From assembly GCF_048564905.1 (NCBI RefSeq), contig NC_132995.1, forward strand, positions 3,174,501-3,238,500: a DNA stretch of 64,000 nt, written 5' to 3'. This document shows positions 10,441 through 22,021 of this stretch, in pieces. The notes beneath the pieces were generated by a model that worked only from the letters and a program-made list of their open reading frames with translations, made no database searches and had not been told where the DNA came from. A program made the translations under genes and the position numbers. Every line of letters begins with the position of its first letter. Within the stretch, counting starts at the first letter, position 1. Source of the DNA: Vicugna pacos (lineage: Eukaryota > Chordata > Mammalia > Artiodactyla > Camelidae).

Positions 10441-13195
10441 TTAACGGAAGAGTAAGATAAAAAGTGTGCGTGTCAAATGCACAGCCTGATGAATTGTCCC
10501 AAATTGAGCATTCGTATGTTTTCCAGTAACTTCTCTCTAAACACAGTGTCTGTGCTGACTTGTAATAATGGCATGGATTAAACTTGCTTGTTTTGGTTCC
10601 TTACATCAATGTGAACGTTCTCTGCAGTGTTTTGGGAGGGGTGCGTGTGTGGCTTTTTTTGCTCAAATGTGTGTAAGATGTGTCCATAGTAACGCAGGGA
10701 GCTGGAGAGCTTCCACTCCGGCTGCTCGAGGGTGTTCTGTTGTGTAAGTCACCACAGCGGGCATATCCAGCCTCGGGTTAGCATGCGTTTGCTTGGCATC
10801 AGGAGACGCTGGCTAGTGCAGCTTTGAATAGCTTAACACACGTGCATTTCTGTCAGAGTGAACCTGGGAGTGTAACTGTTGTGTTCGGTGCCGTGCATTT
10901 ATTCAACTTAAAGAGGTGCTTCCGAACATTTTTTCAGGGTGTATCGCTCTGTACTCAGTGCACATGAGCGTCCTGGTTATTCCGTGTCCTCACCACCTCT
11001 TCAAGTGTCTCACTTTTTTATTGTAGCCATGCTGTTATGGGCGGTGGTGTCTTCTTGTGGTTTTAGTTTGCATTTCTCTGGTGACTGATGAAGCTGAGAA
11101 TATTTTCATATGGTTTTTGGTCATTTGAATATTCATTTTATTTTTGTGAAATGTCTTCTTGAGTCATTTTCTCATTTCCTCATTTTTAAAAATTGGGTTC
11201 ACTTTTTTTTTCTTTTTTGCTAAACAATAGGAAGCTTTCTTTTTTTCTAATTATGCATGTGAGTCCTTCATCAGGTATGTTCACTATGAATATCTGCTTT
11301 TAGTCTGGTTGAAGTTCACTCTCTTATTGATGTATTTTGAAGAATAGAATTTCTGAACCTTATTATAGCCCAGTTTATCTAATTCTTATTTTATATTTTT
11401 CATGTGGAAATCTGCTTCATATAGTAAAAATTTACTGGATTAGATTTTTTTTTAAATTGAAGTGTAGTCAATTTATGATGTTGTGTCAATTTCTGGTGTC
11501 CAGCACGATGCTTCAGTCATACATGAACATGCATTATATTCATTTTCATATTCTTTTTCATTATAGGTTACTGCAAGATATTGAATATAGTTCCCTGTAT
11601 ATACAGAAGAAACTTGTTTATCTAATTTATATATAGTAATTAGTATCTGCAAATCTCCAAGCTCACCCATCCCCTTTCCCCCTGGTTAACATAAGTTTGT
11701 TTTCTATGTCTGTGAGTTTTTTTCTGTTTTGTAAATAAGTTCACTTGTGTCTTTTTTTTTTAATATTCCACATATAAGTGAATGATATTTTTCTTTCTCT
11801 TCCTGGCTTACTTCACTTAGAATGATGATCTCTGGATCCATCCACGCTGCTGCAAATGGCATTATTTTATTCTATTTTTTATGACCAAATAGTATTCCAT
11901 TGTGTAAACATACCACAGCTTCTTCACCCAGCCATCTGTCGGTGGGCGTTTGTGTTGCGTCCACGTCTTGGCTGTGCATATGGCCGCACAGCTTATTGGA
12001 AAGACCATCCCTTCCCCGCAGGGCTGCTGGTGTCCTGGGTCATCCTGCAGGCTGCTGGCTGCATCTGCACCCAGCCTTCCCCTTCTGTCCTCATGCTCAG
12101 TTTGTGTGTCTGTGTACCGAGAACACACAGACCCAGACGCTCTAGCTTCGTAACAAAGCTTGACACCGAGCAGTGTGAGGCTTCCAGCTTTGTTTTGTTT
12201 CTCAAGATGCTGTTAAATACTTTCAGCCTCAGTATGTCTAGGGAGGAAAGGCTCCCTGGGCTTTTTACTGAAGTTGCATCAAGTCCACAGGCTCCTTTTG
12301 GGAGTAAATCGGTGCCTTTACAATGCTGAGTCTTTCTGCTCTCCATTTATCCAGAGCTTCAGAAGTTCTCTCAATTTTGTAGCTCAGTGTGGTGGTCTTA
12401 CCTGTCCTTCGTTAGATTTATTGCTTTTATTACATGTTTTCAGATTGTTGCGTATGTGATAGGTTTTTTTAAAAAAATTTCATTTTCTATCCTTTTTTTT
12501 GGTGATATGAAGAAACACAGTTTTTAATTGCCCTTCTGTGTAGCAGCTTTGCAAAATTCATGTATTAATTCTGATAGCTTGCCTACTCTGTTGGGTTTTA
12601 CGTGGACACAACAGTGTGTTCTGTGAGCAGCGGCAGTTTGTTTTACTTTATTTCCAGTGCTTTTGTTCCCTTCTCTTGCTCACCTGTGCTGCCTGGAGCG
12701 CTAGTACAGTGCTGAATGCGAACGCTGACAGCGAGATCTCAGCCTTAAAACGATGCCCTTTGTGGAGCTGCTTGTATAGCCTTTGCCAGGTTAAGGCCGT
12801 GCACTGTCCATCTCACCAAGGTTTGATTTTTTGTTCTGTTTTGTCTTGTTTACCGTGAATGGCCATTTAATTTTGTTAGATGTGTTCAGAATCCCTCGTA
12901 TGCTCTGAAAACAACCTATCCGTTTTTCCATCCGTTATTGATGCATTTTTAGTTTTTAAAATTTTTTAAAAATACAGAATGCTTCACGAATTTGCATGTC
13001 ACTTTTAAATATTAAGTCATCCAGCCTACATTGTATAAATCCCACTTGGCTATAAAATATTATTTTCATATAACTATACTATTTGCTCATTTTTATTAAG
13101 GATTTTTGAACAAGACTGGTTTGTAATATTTTATCATGTAATGTCCTTAATTGGGTTTCGAGATCAAGGGTTTACTAGCCTTCTAAAATGGGATA
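10440..13195 (-). repeat. Old L1M element, largely ORF2, interrupted by a younger L1
   Basis: Read in reverse, the stretch follows L1 ORF2 from right to left: a palm-region-like block near 13140 (agatcaagggtttactagcc), then text near 12640-12720, then the 3' part near 11040 (gtttgcatttctctggtgac) and 11170 (ttttctcatttcctcat). A younger L1 3' end lies inside it at about 11446-11985. Many stops show that it is long dead. Confidence 0.65.
11446..11985 (-). repeat. Young L1 3' end inserted in older L1M
   Basis: The copy starts with the reverse of the poly-A tail (ttttttttt aaattgaagtg) and contains cagaagaaacttgttt, gtttgttttctatgtctgtg and the ORF2 end (gaatgatgatctctggatcc). It is truncated at its 5' side near tcgcagccagtcatct-like text at 11930-11985. 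It is less diverged than the surrounding L1M. Confidence 0.75.
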
Positions 13196-13204
13196 TAGAA
13201 AACA

Positions 13205-13595
13205 GTATAGGTCTTCCCCCCAAAATTAAAAATAGAATTACCATGTGATCCAGCAATCCCTCTTCTGAGCATATATGTAAAGCACATGAAAACAGGATCT
13301 CAAAGAGGTATCTGCACCCCCATGTTTATTGCAGCATTATTCATAATAGCTAAGATGTGGAAACAACCCAAGTGTCAATCAGCACATGAATGGATAAAGA
13401 TGTGGTATATTTATACAAAGGTATATTATTCAGCCATGAGAGAAAAGAAATGGCAACTGTGTGATGGGGTGGAGGTGGTCATGCTATAGTGGTAATCAAT
13501 GTGAAATGTTACAGTGTTTCAAATCAACACTTTGTATGCCTCCTACTTACGCAATGTTTATATATCAATTATGCCTCAAAATAGAGAAATAAATA
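13205..13595 (+). repeat. L1 3' fragment
   Basis: Text such as tgatccagcaatccctcttc, atctgcacccccatgtttat and gtggaaacaacccaagtgtc is the ORF2 C-terminal region. It ends in an A-rich stretch near 13590. Confidence 0.7.
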
Positions 13596-13833
13596 GACAA
13601 ACACATGAGGTACAAAGTATATTCTCTCTTCTCCCTCACTGAAATGATTGTTATGAGACTGGCCTTAGTTTTTCCTTTATAGTTTGGATAAATTTATGCT
13701 GAAACACTAAGCACTGTCTAATTTGTATTCATCTTGGGTTTCTCTGAGCTTCTGGAAACAATGGCTTGATAGCTGATCCCATTTGAGAAACGAAAATGGA
13801 TCACACTGGATAATTAAAAATTGGATAAAATTA

Positions 13834-13959
13834 GGGGGAGAAGGTATAGCTCAGTGGTAGAGAGCATGCTTAGCATGCACGAGGTCCTGGGTTCAATCCC
13901 CAGTGCCTCCTTTAACAATAGTAATAATAATAAATAAAAATAATAAAAATATTTTTTAA
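13834..13959 (+). repeat. Camelid tRNA-Ala SINE with target-site duplication
   Basis: The head ggggagaaggtatagctcag, loop gcttagcatgc and B-box gggttcaatcccc are followed by a cctcctttaacaata tail. It is flanked by an imperfect duplication: aattggataaaatt at 13818-13831 and aattgaataaaatt at 13960-13973, one mismatch in 14. Confidence 0.92.
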
Positions 13960-13974
13960 AATTGAATAAAATTT

Positions 13975-14730
13975 AAATGAGGTAAAATTGGGTAATTTCT
14001 AGGTCATTGCCTCCTCAAATACTGCTTTTTCTTCATTCTCTCTTCTTCACTCCTGGGGCCCCAATTAATCATCTGAAGGAATTTTTTCCTGCATTCCACA
14101 AGACTCATGCTTTCTCCCTTGGGTTTCCATTTTTCTCTTCTGGGCACTTCCATTTGGATATATTTACCTTACTTCCAGTTTATTGTTTTTGTCTTCTGCA
14201 CTGTTCCAGCCCCCATATCCATGAAGTCAGGGTCCAAAACTCATTAGGATCCAATGACATGAGAGGTCATTCTCAGAAAAACCACTGTGACAGGTGCCTT
14301 CTTCAGTGCTGAAGTCACAAAATTTAAGGGAATTCAGTCTAACCACGATCTGCTAAGCAAGACATGGGGTGTCAGTTCATCCCTCTTGGGACAGACAGAA
14401 AAGGTCACACCAGGCTTCTGAGTGATGCCTCTTGGTCACACGCTCTCCAGAGACTGTCTCAGAGTCTGCTTTAGGGGAAGTGTGCATTTCCCTTGGGGTC
14501 TCCTTTACAAAGATTGTGGGGTGTTAAGGTGGCCAGTCAGCTCTCTAAACCAGCGCCATCCAATAAAAATGCAACATAAACCACAAATACTAGCCACATA
14601 GGCATCTTTAAGTGTCTAGCAGCCACACTGCAGAAGCAGAAAGAAGCTGGTGGACGTTAATTATAATCACATTTCATGTAACCCAATCTGTTTAAAAGTG
14701 TTATCTTCTCGATGTAAAAACATGATCAAC
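13975..14730. other. Intergenic, possible DNA-transposon-like debris at 14555-14715
   Basis: No gene seen. About 14555-14715 (gcgccatccaataaaaatgc, ctagcagccacactgcagaa) resembles a known ancient mammalian repeat whose family I cannot fix from memory. Confidence 0.35.
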
Positions 14731-14733
14731 AAG

Positions 14734-15186
14734 CTGTCCATCGACAGATGACTGGATAGAGAAGCTGTGGTGTATTTATACAATGGAACACTACTCAGCC
14801 ATAAAAAAGAATAAAATAGTGCCATTTGCAGCAACATGGATGGACCCAGGGATCATCATTCTAAGTGAAGTGAGCCAGAAAGAGAAAGAAAAATACCATA
14901 TGATATCACTCATTTGTGGAATAAAAAAAGAAAAAAGAAGACACCAATGAACTCATCTACAAAGCAGAAACAGCCTTGCAGACATAGCAAACAATCTTAC
15001 GGTTACCAGGGGAAGTGGCGTGGGAAGGGATAAATTTGGGAGTTCGAGATTTGCAAATATTAACTACCTTATATAAAAATAGATAAAAACCAGATTTCTT
15101 CTGTACAGCACAGGGAACTATATTCAATATCTTGTAATTACCTATAATGAAAAAATATGAAAAAATAAAAAATATATGAAAATGAG

Positions 15187-15242
<56 letters not shown>

Positions 15243-15300
15243 TGGGACATGCTGTACACCAGAAATTGACACATTGTAACTGACTATAGTTAAATTTAAA
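14734..15300 (+). repeat. Young L1 3' end
   Basis: A 5'-truncated L1 begins inside ORF2 (ctgtccatcgacagatgact). It runs through the ORF2 end and 3' UTR (acggttaccaggggaagtgg, tcttctgtacagcacaggg) to an A-rich tail near 15300. It holds a composite microsatellite at 15187-15241. Confidence 0.85.
15187..15241. repeat. Composite (TA)n(TG)n(AG)n microsatellite
   Basis: Three dinucleotide runs follow each other without a break: TA to about 15201, TG to about 15220, then AG to 15241. It lies in the L1 3' UTR, where several other copies in this window have also gained AT or TG repeats. Confidence 0.95.
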
Positions 15301-15304
15301 GAAT

Positions 15305-16150
15305 CTTTAGAAGAGAAAAAAATAAAATAAAAGATCCAGGAGATGACTCACACTCTTCTCTCACCCTGTGTCTTCCAGACCCAACGTATGGTTTACACCT
15401 GGAGCACACCCTGCCTGAGGCGGGCTTTGGGTCAGGTGTTCGACAGCCACCTGCGGGCAGCAGGCGCCACGCCGGGCGGAGCAGCTCCAAACACAGCCTC
15501 GGTACCTGGAAGTCAGCAGACGTCTCCTTCAGTCAGTACGTCTGTCTCTGTCTGTGGCTCTCTCTCTCCCCCGTCTCACTTAGTCTAGGTCCCTGACTGT
15601 TGGGCTTCTTGCAAATTCTGTTCATTTCTCCTTTTTTCCTCTCTCTCTGTCTCTGTCGGTGTCCTTCTGTCTCCCTGAGTCTGGAGGGTCTTTCTGTGTC
15701 ACTATTGCCCCGAGAACCCCGTGTGCTTCTCCTATACCACCACTCAGGTGAAAAGCTTAAAACAGCCTGTCTGAGCCCGCAGAGGAGACTGGGGTTGGCT
15801 GGGCAGGTCACATGTGATCATAAGCCCCAGGGTGTCACAGGGAGCTGGGGCGCCTGGACAGGCACGCACGTCCCATCGGGAGCCGGCCTGTGCAGACACA
15901 GCCCGACTCGACGGTCGTGTACGGTGTGAAGTCCCAAAGTTTAACGCCAAATGTGTTTGAGTTTCCTCGTTGATTTTCTCAAACACACACACAAAAGGAA
16001 GTAACTCCTTTCCTTGAGCTTTGCTCTTCTCGCCCGCTAACCCCAGCAGTGACGAGGGGTGTTTTAGAGGAAAACAGATGTCCCAGCTGCTTCGCAAATC
16101 CTTGCTCTCTTGTCCTGGACGCCATCCACAACTCAGCACCAAGTTCAGAT
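15305..16150. other. Intergenic, no gene seen
   Basis: Mixed sequence without recognisable exons. A CT-rich patch lies at about 15540-15680. Open frames in both strands are serine/arginine-rich products of this bias. Confidence 0.4.
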
Positions 16151-16159
16151 GGGTAGCCT

Positions 16160-17630
16160 GTTTCCTTTCATGAATGAATTGTATTTCTTAGAGTACTTTC
16201 AGGCTCACAGCAAAACCGAGCGGAAGATACCAAGGTTTCCCATACGCCGCCTGCCCCCACGGGCGCACCGCCTCCCCCCGCCACCAACACGCTGCGCCTG
16301 GAAGGTGTGCTTGTTGCAGCCGCTGACCTCACACTGACACCCCGTCACCACCCAGAGCCCACAGTAACATGGGGCTCACTCCCGGGGTGGCACGTTCTGC
16401 GGGTTCGGACAAATGTGTCATGACGTGTATCCACCAATATAGGGTCATACAGAGCAGTTCCGCTGCCCTGATACTTCTCTCTGCTCCACTGGGCATCCTC
16501 CCTCCTCGCCAGCCCCTGGCAACCACTGATCCTTCTGGGTCCCCATAGTTTTTCCTTTTCCAGAATGTCCTATAGTTGGAACCATGTGATACATAGCCTT
16601 TTCAAATTGGCTTCTTTCACTTGACAAAAGCATTTAAAGTTGCTCCCTGTCTTTTCATGGCTTGATAGCTCATTTCTTTTTAGCACTGAATAATAGTCCA
16701 CTGTCTGGATGGGCCATTCCATTTATTTATCCATTCACCTACTGAACAGCACCTCGGTTGCTTCTAAGTTTCGGCAGTTATGAAAAAAGCTGCTATAAAC
16801 GTCTGTGTGCAGGGTTTTTTTTTTATTGAAGCATAGTCAGTTACAATGTGTCAGTTTCTGGTGTGCGGCATAATGTCCCAGTCATGCATATATATACATA
16901 TATTCATTTTTAGAATTTTCTTCATTAAAGGTTATTTAAAATATTGAAGATAGTTTCTTGTGCTATGCAGAAGAAATTTCTCTTTTTTAATCTATTTTTA
17001 TATATGCTGGTTAACATTTGCAAATCTCAAACTCCCAAATTTATCCCTTCCTATCCCCTTTCCCTGGTAACCATAAGATTGTTTACTATGTCTGTGAGTC
17101 TGTTTCTCATTTTGTAGATGAGTTCATTAGTGTCCTCTTTTTTCTTTCTTTTTTTTAAGATTCCACACATAAGTGATAACATGCAGTATTTGTCCTTCTG
17201 GCTCAGTTCACTTAGAATGACGATCTCTAGGTCCATCCATGTTGCTGCAAATGGCATTATTTTATTCTTTTTTATGGCTGAATAGTATTCTGCTGTATAA
17301 ATATACCACAGCTTCTCTGCCCAGTCATCTGTTGATGGACACTTAGGTTGCTTCCATCGTGTGCAGGTTTTTGTGTGGACATAACTTTTTAACGCATTTG
17401 GGTAACACCAGGGAGCACAATTGCTGGACCGTATGGTAAGTACATTTAGTTTCCTAAGAAACTGCCAAACGACCCTCCAAAGTGGCCATACTGTTTTGTG
17501 CTTCCCGCCAGCAGTGAAGGAGAGTTTCTGTAGCTCCACATCCTTGGCTGCTCTTGATGTTGTCGGTGTGTTGGACTTTGGCCGCTCTGGATAGGTGTGT
17601 AGTAGAAACTTGGTTGTTAAAATGTTGCAA
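16160..17630 (-). repeat. Old L1M 3' region, split by a younger L1
   Basis: In reverse, 16160-16804 and 17368-17630 form one old L1 piece: ttcatggcttgatagctcat, ttagcactgaataatagtcc and gtttcggcagttatgaaaaa on the left, and ggacataactttttaacgca and gaaactgccaaacgaccctc on the right. Its text resumes after the insertion without loss. Confidence 0.8.
16815..17358 (-). repeat. Young L1 3' end nested in L1M, with target-site duplication
   Basis: It starts with a T-run (reverse poly-A) and contains ttgaagcatagtcagttaca, ctggtaaccataagattg and the ORF2 end to ggttgcttccat. It is flanked by gtgtgcagg at 16805-16813 and gtgtgcagg at 17359-17367. About 544 bp were inserted, truncated in ORF2. Confidence 0.9.
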
Positions 17631-17774
17631 GAAATGCAGAGCATGGGCTAGAAGTCAGACGGAATGAGGTCTCTCTCTGATCCTCTCCGCAGTCTCAGGA
17701 CCCCTGGACAAGTTCCCTATAGACCTTCATAAATGTGACCTTGTGAATTCCTTTTCTTCAGAAGCCACTCGAAG

Positions 17775-17905
17775 GATATTTACTCATTACCTGTCATGTG
17801 CTTGGTGTTTGGGACACAGGAGTGAACAAAACAGATGTGGTCCCCGTGCTCAGCAGAGCTCCCATCTGAGGAGGAGACAGAATCAGACAGATCATTGTCC
17901 ATTAT
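17775..17905 (-). repeat. L2 fragment
   Basis: Text such as tatttactcattacctgtcatgtgc (in part), ggagtgaacaaaacagatg and gaggaggagacagaatcaga is the reverse complement of an L2 3' end. Confidence 0.6.
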
Positions 17906-17909
17906 TTAA

Positions 17910-19150
17910 CCACCGTTGTGATACAAGAGAGGGTAACGCTTGCCGCTGTAACCAGCCAACCCTGAAATACCAGTGTCTTAACACAAAGGGAGCTTGTGTC
18001 TCACTCATGTAAGTGACCATTGTGGGTCCTCCTGGGCAGAATTTGAATTTCCTCCTTAGGAACATCAGCCTCTTCCCATTTGTGGCCCCACCATCCTCTT
18101 GGGCGACGCCCCTCTGCTTCCAACCAAAGGAAAGAGAGAGGCACAAAGGCTGCATCCACCTGTAGAAGTTGCTGGCCTGGAAGTGACACGTGTTATTTCT
18201 GCCCAGATTTCTTGGCTCTGCATACTCACTGAGGTCACAAGCAGACATAAGGGAGACTAGACAATAAAGGCCCTTGTGGGTGGCCGCCTCCCACGGAGAC
18301 TGCTTCGCTGTGAAAGGAGAAACACACTCTCCCGGGAGCAGCCAGACCGCTCCGCCCCACGTGGAAAGTAATTTAAAGAGGAAATGTGCAGGAGCATGGA
18401 CAGCAAAGAAGCAGGTCCTCACACCCCTGCAACAACGCACCGCCTGGGCTGACCGACGCCTCAGCTCTGAGGGAGCCAGCCGAACTGGGGCTCCGAGAGA
18501 CACTCAAGGGACCCGTTCCCTCCAGAAACCAGCGTGAGTCCTGGGGAGCCTGAGGGAAGTTGTCGCGGACGACCAGGAGAGAGCGACTTGGCCGTGTGGC
18601 AGTAGGTGGTTCCTCCTCTTCCCGTCCTTCTGTTCTTGACCCTGTGAAGGGCTCCACGTGGCCTTTCATTTCCCCTTTCTCTGAGTGCAGGGAGGGGGCA
18701 GGACCTGAGAATGGGCAGCCTCCGGCTACGCGTCCAACCCAAAATCGCCAGCTGTGGCTTTGACTGCCACAGTGACTGTGGCAAAGTCTTGAATTGTCAG
18801 CTGCCCTGAACAGGATGGGTGATTTTGACGTTTTCCTGAACTGCAGTGAACTCTTCATCCCAAAGCTCAAGATCGATGTCTCTATCCAGGTGGGAAAAAA
18901 AATGGCTCTGACTGTGAAAAGGGGACATGACCTTGACTGCAGACCTCAGGAAAGCCCCCCTCCCGATGATGCTAATTTAAGGAGGATTGTGAGGACCGAT
19001 GAACCGTCAACATGGGAAGGCAGAGCGAGAGCTGGGGGGCATCTGGGCAGAGGACACAGCTTTTGTGAAAGCCTCGAGTCCGGACATAAATTGGCTGGTT
19101 CTGAGAAACTGACAAAATTCCAAAAGTATCAGAGATGGGGAAACATTGAG
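17910..19150. other. Intergenic, ancient repeat-like segment, no gene seen
   Basis: About 17930-18270 resembles an ancient interspersed repeat (ccagtgtcttaacacaaagg, ggaagtgacacgtgttattt) of unresolved family. The 203-residue minus frame across 17892-18503 overlaps it and shows no domain. The rest looks like unique DNA. Confidence 0.4.
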
Positions 19151-19154
19151 GAGA

Positions 19155-19340
19155 TGCTCCGGTCGGGACTGAATGTGTAGGGCTTTGTAAAGTCCATGTA
19201 AACATTTGGGATTTTATCTTCGGGATGATGGGAAAGGTTTTAAACATAAGCCCAGTATAGTCAGACTTTTGGTCCAAAATAGACCCGTATGACCACTTCG
19301 TGGAGACAGAATCGGAGGAGGCAATAAAAGTAAAGGCTGA
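19155..19340 (-). repeat. L2 fragment
   Basis: The text gtagggctttgtaaagtcca followed by gggattttatctt and gatgatgggaaagg follows the internal L2 order in reverse orientation, diverged as expected. Confidence 0.5.
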
Positions 19341-19341
19341 C

Positions 19342-19540
19342 ATGTTCTGAGCGCTATTCTATGCCAGTCACTGTTCTGAGCCCTCCATGCGGACAGTTTA
19401 CTTAATTCCCACGAGACTCTGGAGTTTCCTTTATGAGACCTGTTTTACTGATGAGGACACTGAGGCTCAGAGTGTTGACTAACCTGATGAGTACTGTGTG
19501 TCATGTAAGAGGCGGCGCTGGATTTCAACCTTGGAAGATC
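19342..19540 (-). repeat. MIR element
   Basis: The reverse MIR signature is present in order: ctatgccagtcactgttctg, tttactgatgaggacactga, ggctcagagtg and ggcgctggatttcaacc. Confidence 0.75.
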
Positions 19541-19544
19541 CTAT

Positions 19545-20455
19545 GTTCCCGCCTATTGTTGCTGTATTATATTTATCAATAATGCATACTGTAAGCATAC
19601 CTTTCATATTTACTAAAGAAAACAAAAACTGGATAGACAGACCAGGAGAGAGTTGAGTTGCTTAGGGCAGGATGATGACTGTAAGAATTTAAATAAATGC
19701 ATGGATTCAAGACTGGAAAGTGGTCTCAAAAGAAACACCGATGAAAGTTTGGTTCCAAGAAATGTCTGACTAGGTTGTTTTAGATGCAACTTCTTCCCAC
19801 TGCAAAAATAAATAAATAAACGAAATGAAGCAAAATATAAAGAACCTCTGTCTGTGGGCCTTGGAGGGCTTCCAAAGCAGGCGGAATTTACGGTTTGAAG
19901 ACGCAAAAGGGGAAGGAAACAAAGAGAGGGGAATTCATCATCTGGGGGTGGTTTGACACTGATGGTTTACTGGCTCTGAACGTAAAAGCAGCGGGGAAGA
20001 GACTGAAAAGCCAAATGAAACTTTTGGCCGTCTCATTAAGCAAAATCTTCAAATTCGCGGCACCACGCAGAAGGGTCCACCATGGAGGAAGGACCCCATG
20101 AACACCCGGGCTTTGGGTTGGGACCCTGAAGGGCCACTTCCTGGGCACAGGGTGAACTGAGTATGAGCAAGACCTCAAAGGGCCAGAAATCCAGTTCTAA
20201 ATGAAGAGGCCTGGGCTCTAGCCCACCTGCCTGCCAGAAGCAAAAACGCACCCTCTCTGGAGGAGGGCAGCCGCAAAGGGCGGCAGAGCGGCCCAGACAG
20301 CGCCACACGGAACTGTGGGCGCACAGTCAGAAACAGCGAGGCAGCGCGCGGTCAAGAGCTGCCCAAAAAGCCCAGAGGAGAAGAAGTGTGTAACAGAAAT
20401 AGACCACACTGGGCGAGTAACGGCAACTACTGTGTGCAAACAAAAGCCCGGCAAG
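19545..20455. other. Intergenic, no gene seen
   Basis: No recognisable gene or repeat. The lysine-rich and cysteine/proline-rich open frames on the two strands overlap and have no domain likeness. Confidence 0.4.
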
Positions 20456-20700
20456 ATGGGGAATTTCAACCAAGAACTAGGAGATATGAAAGCAAACAAA
20501 TGGAAATTGTAGAACTGAAAAATGCAGTTTCTGAAATTGTGAACTCAGAGGATGGGGTTAATAGCAAACTGGACTCAGCTGAAAAAAGAGTGAAGTGAAA
20601 CACAATTCAGGAGACATAGCCAGACAGAGGCACAGAGAGACTAGAGAATAAAGGTTCCAAAAAGGGCATATGAGTCACCTCAATAAATAAAATAAAATAA
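20455..20700 (+). repeat. L1 ORF1-region fragment
   Basis: Text like attgtagaactgaaaaatgc, ggttaatagcaaactggact and cagctgaaaaaagagtgaag resembles the coiled-coil part of an old L1 ORF1. An A-rich stretch follows. Confidence 0.5.
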
Positions 20701-20809
20701 AAATAAAATGAAGTCACGGGCATGGGACAAGTATAGGACGTGGTGGGAAGGGTTAACACTTGTGTGACTGGAGTCCCATCAAGGCGGGGAGAGAGAGAGA
20801 GACTGCGTT

Positions 20810-20990
20810 GCAGGACTGCAGTCTCATCTCACCGCCTGTACCACCACTCTGGTCTGAACCACATCAGCTGCCACCTGGTTTATTGCAAGGGCCCCCTGAC
20901 CACCCTGCTTGTTTTTAACCTCCCCACTTTGGTCTGATCTCAACTGAGCAGCAGTGTCATCCTGTTAAACATAACAGTTCCTCTGAGAAT
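20810..20990 (+). repeat. L2-like fragment
   Basis: The block with ctctggtctgaaccacatca and agcagtgtcatcctgttaaa follows the usual L2 internal text in forward orientation. It is very diverged, so this is a low-certainty call. Confidence 0.4.
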
Positions 20991-20999
20991 TGGGGCCAA

Positions 21000-21590
21000 G
21001 CTTGGCAGATGGACGGGCGGACACGGCCGTGGCTGCCAGTGGGGATGCCGGCCAAGCTCGTTTCTGGAACTTGGGCAGATACAGATGAGAGAAAATGAGA
21101 GGCCCGTGTTACAGCTGTCATTCTAGGAAATCATTGCCTTGATGGCGAAACTCTGTTAAAAGAAAAAGGTAGATCCTACAAAAGATGAAGCAGTAATCGA
21201 CTGAAAAGATTCGGAAAAAAAGCTAGCCAAGAGCTGATTCCTATGCAATGTTTCATTATTCCTGGGAAATTATGGGATAAAATAGGACTATGGCTTTGGG
21301 CAAAGGCCTCCACTGAGAAGAGCATCTTCATCGAGAGAGATGCTTCCTGTCCACCTCCAGTCCCCAGAGCTGGGAGGAGGCTGTCAAGGGAGGCCCTGGT
21401 CTGTCTCCTTTGAGAGGGGAGGTCTGTGGTGCATAGCACCTAATTGCCAGCCCTCAGAACAGAAGTGCCAGGATGACGTCTGGGCACCCGCTTAGGGCTG
21501 TCCGTGAGAGGGCTGACGGCAGCTCACCTGAAGAGGCTGGCTCCATTTCCACGTGCACTGGGGCTTTCATGAAAACCAGAATCTCTCATG
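21000..21590. other. Intergenic, no gene seen
   Basis: No exon or confident repeat was found between the L2-like fragment and the next L1. Confidence 0.4.
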
Positions 21591-22021
21591 CCTCAAAAAA
21601 CTAAAAATAGTAGGCATGTTCCTATGTGACTGAAGTATTGTTCTGTACACCAGAAATTGACACAACATTGTAAATTGACTGTACTTCAATAAAAATATAA
21701 TAAAAAATAAAAGTTAGCCTAGAAATGTAAAAAAAAAAAACTAAACTAAAAATAGAACTACTGTGTGATCCAGCAATCCCACGTCTGGGTAATTATCCAA
21801 GGGCAATGACAACAGGATCTCAAAGAGGTGTCTGCACCTCTGTGCTCACTGCAGCGTGTTTACAATATGCACAAGATACAGAAACAACCTAAGTGTCCGT
21901 CAACAGATGAACGGATAAAGAAGATGGGCGATATTTATGAATCCTACTCAGCCATTAGAAGAAATGAAATCCAACCACTTGCAACAACCTGGATGGATCT
22001 TGAAAACATCATGTTAGGTAA

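Noticed and set aside
17051-17644. 197-residue minus-strand open frame
   Set aside because: It reads through two nested L1 copies and has the L1 ORF2 C-terminal words (ECPSTDDWAEKLWYIYT-like text).
17892-18503. 203-residue minus-strand open frame
   Set aside because: It overlaps an ancient-repeat-like segment, has no domain and no splice or promoter context.
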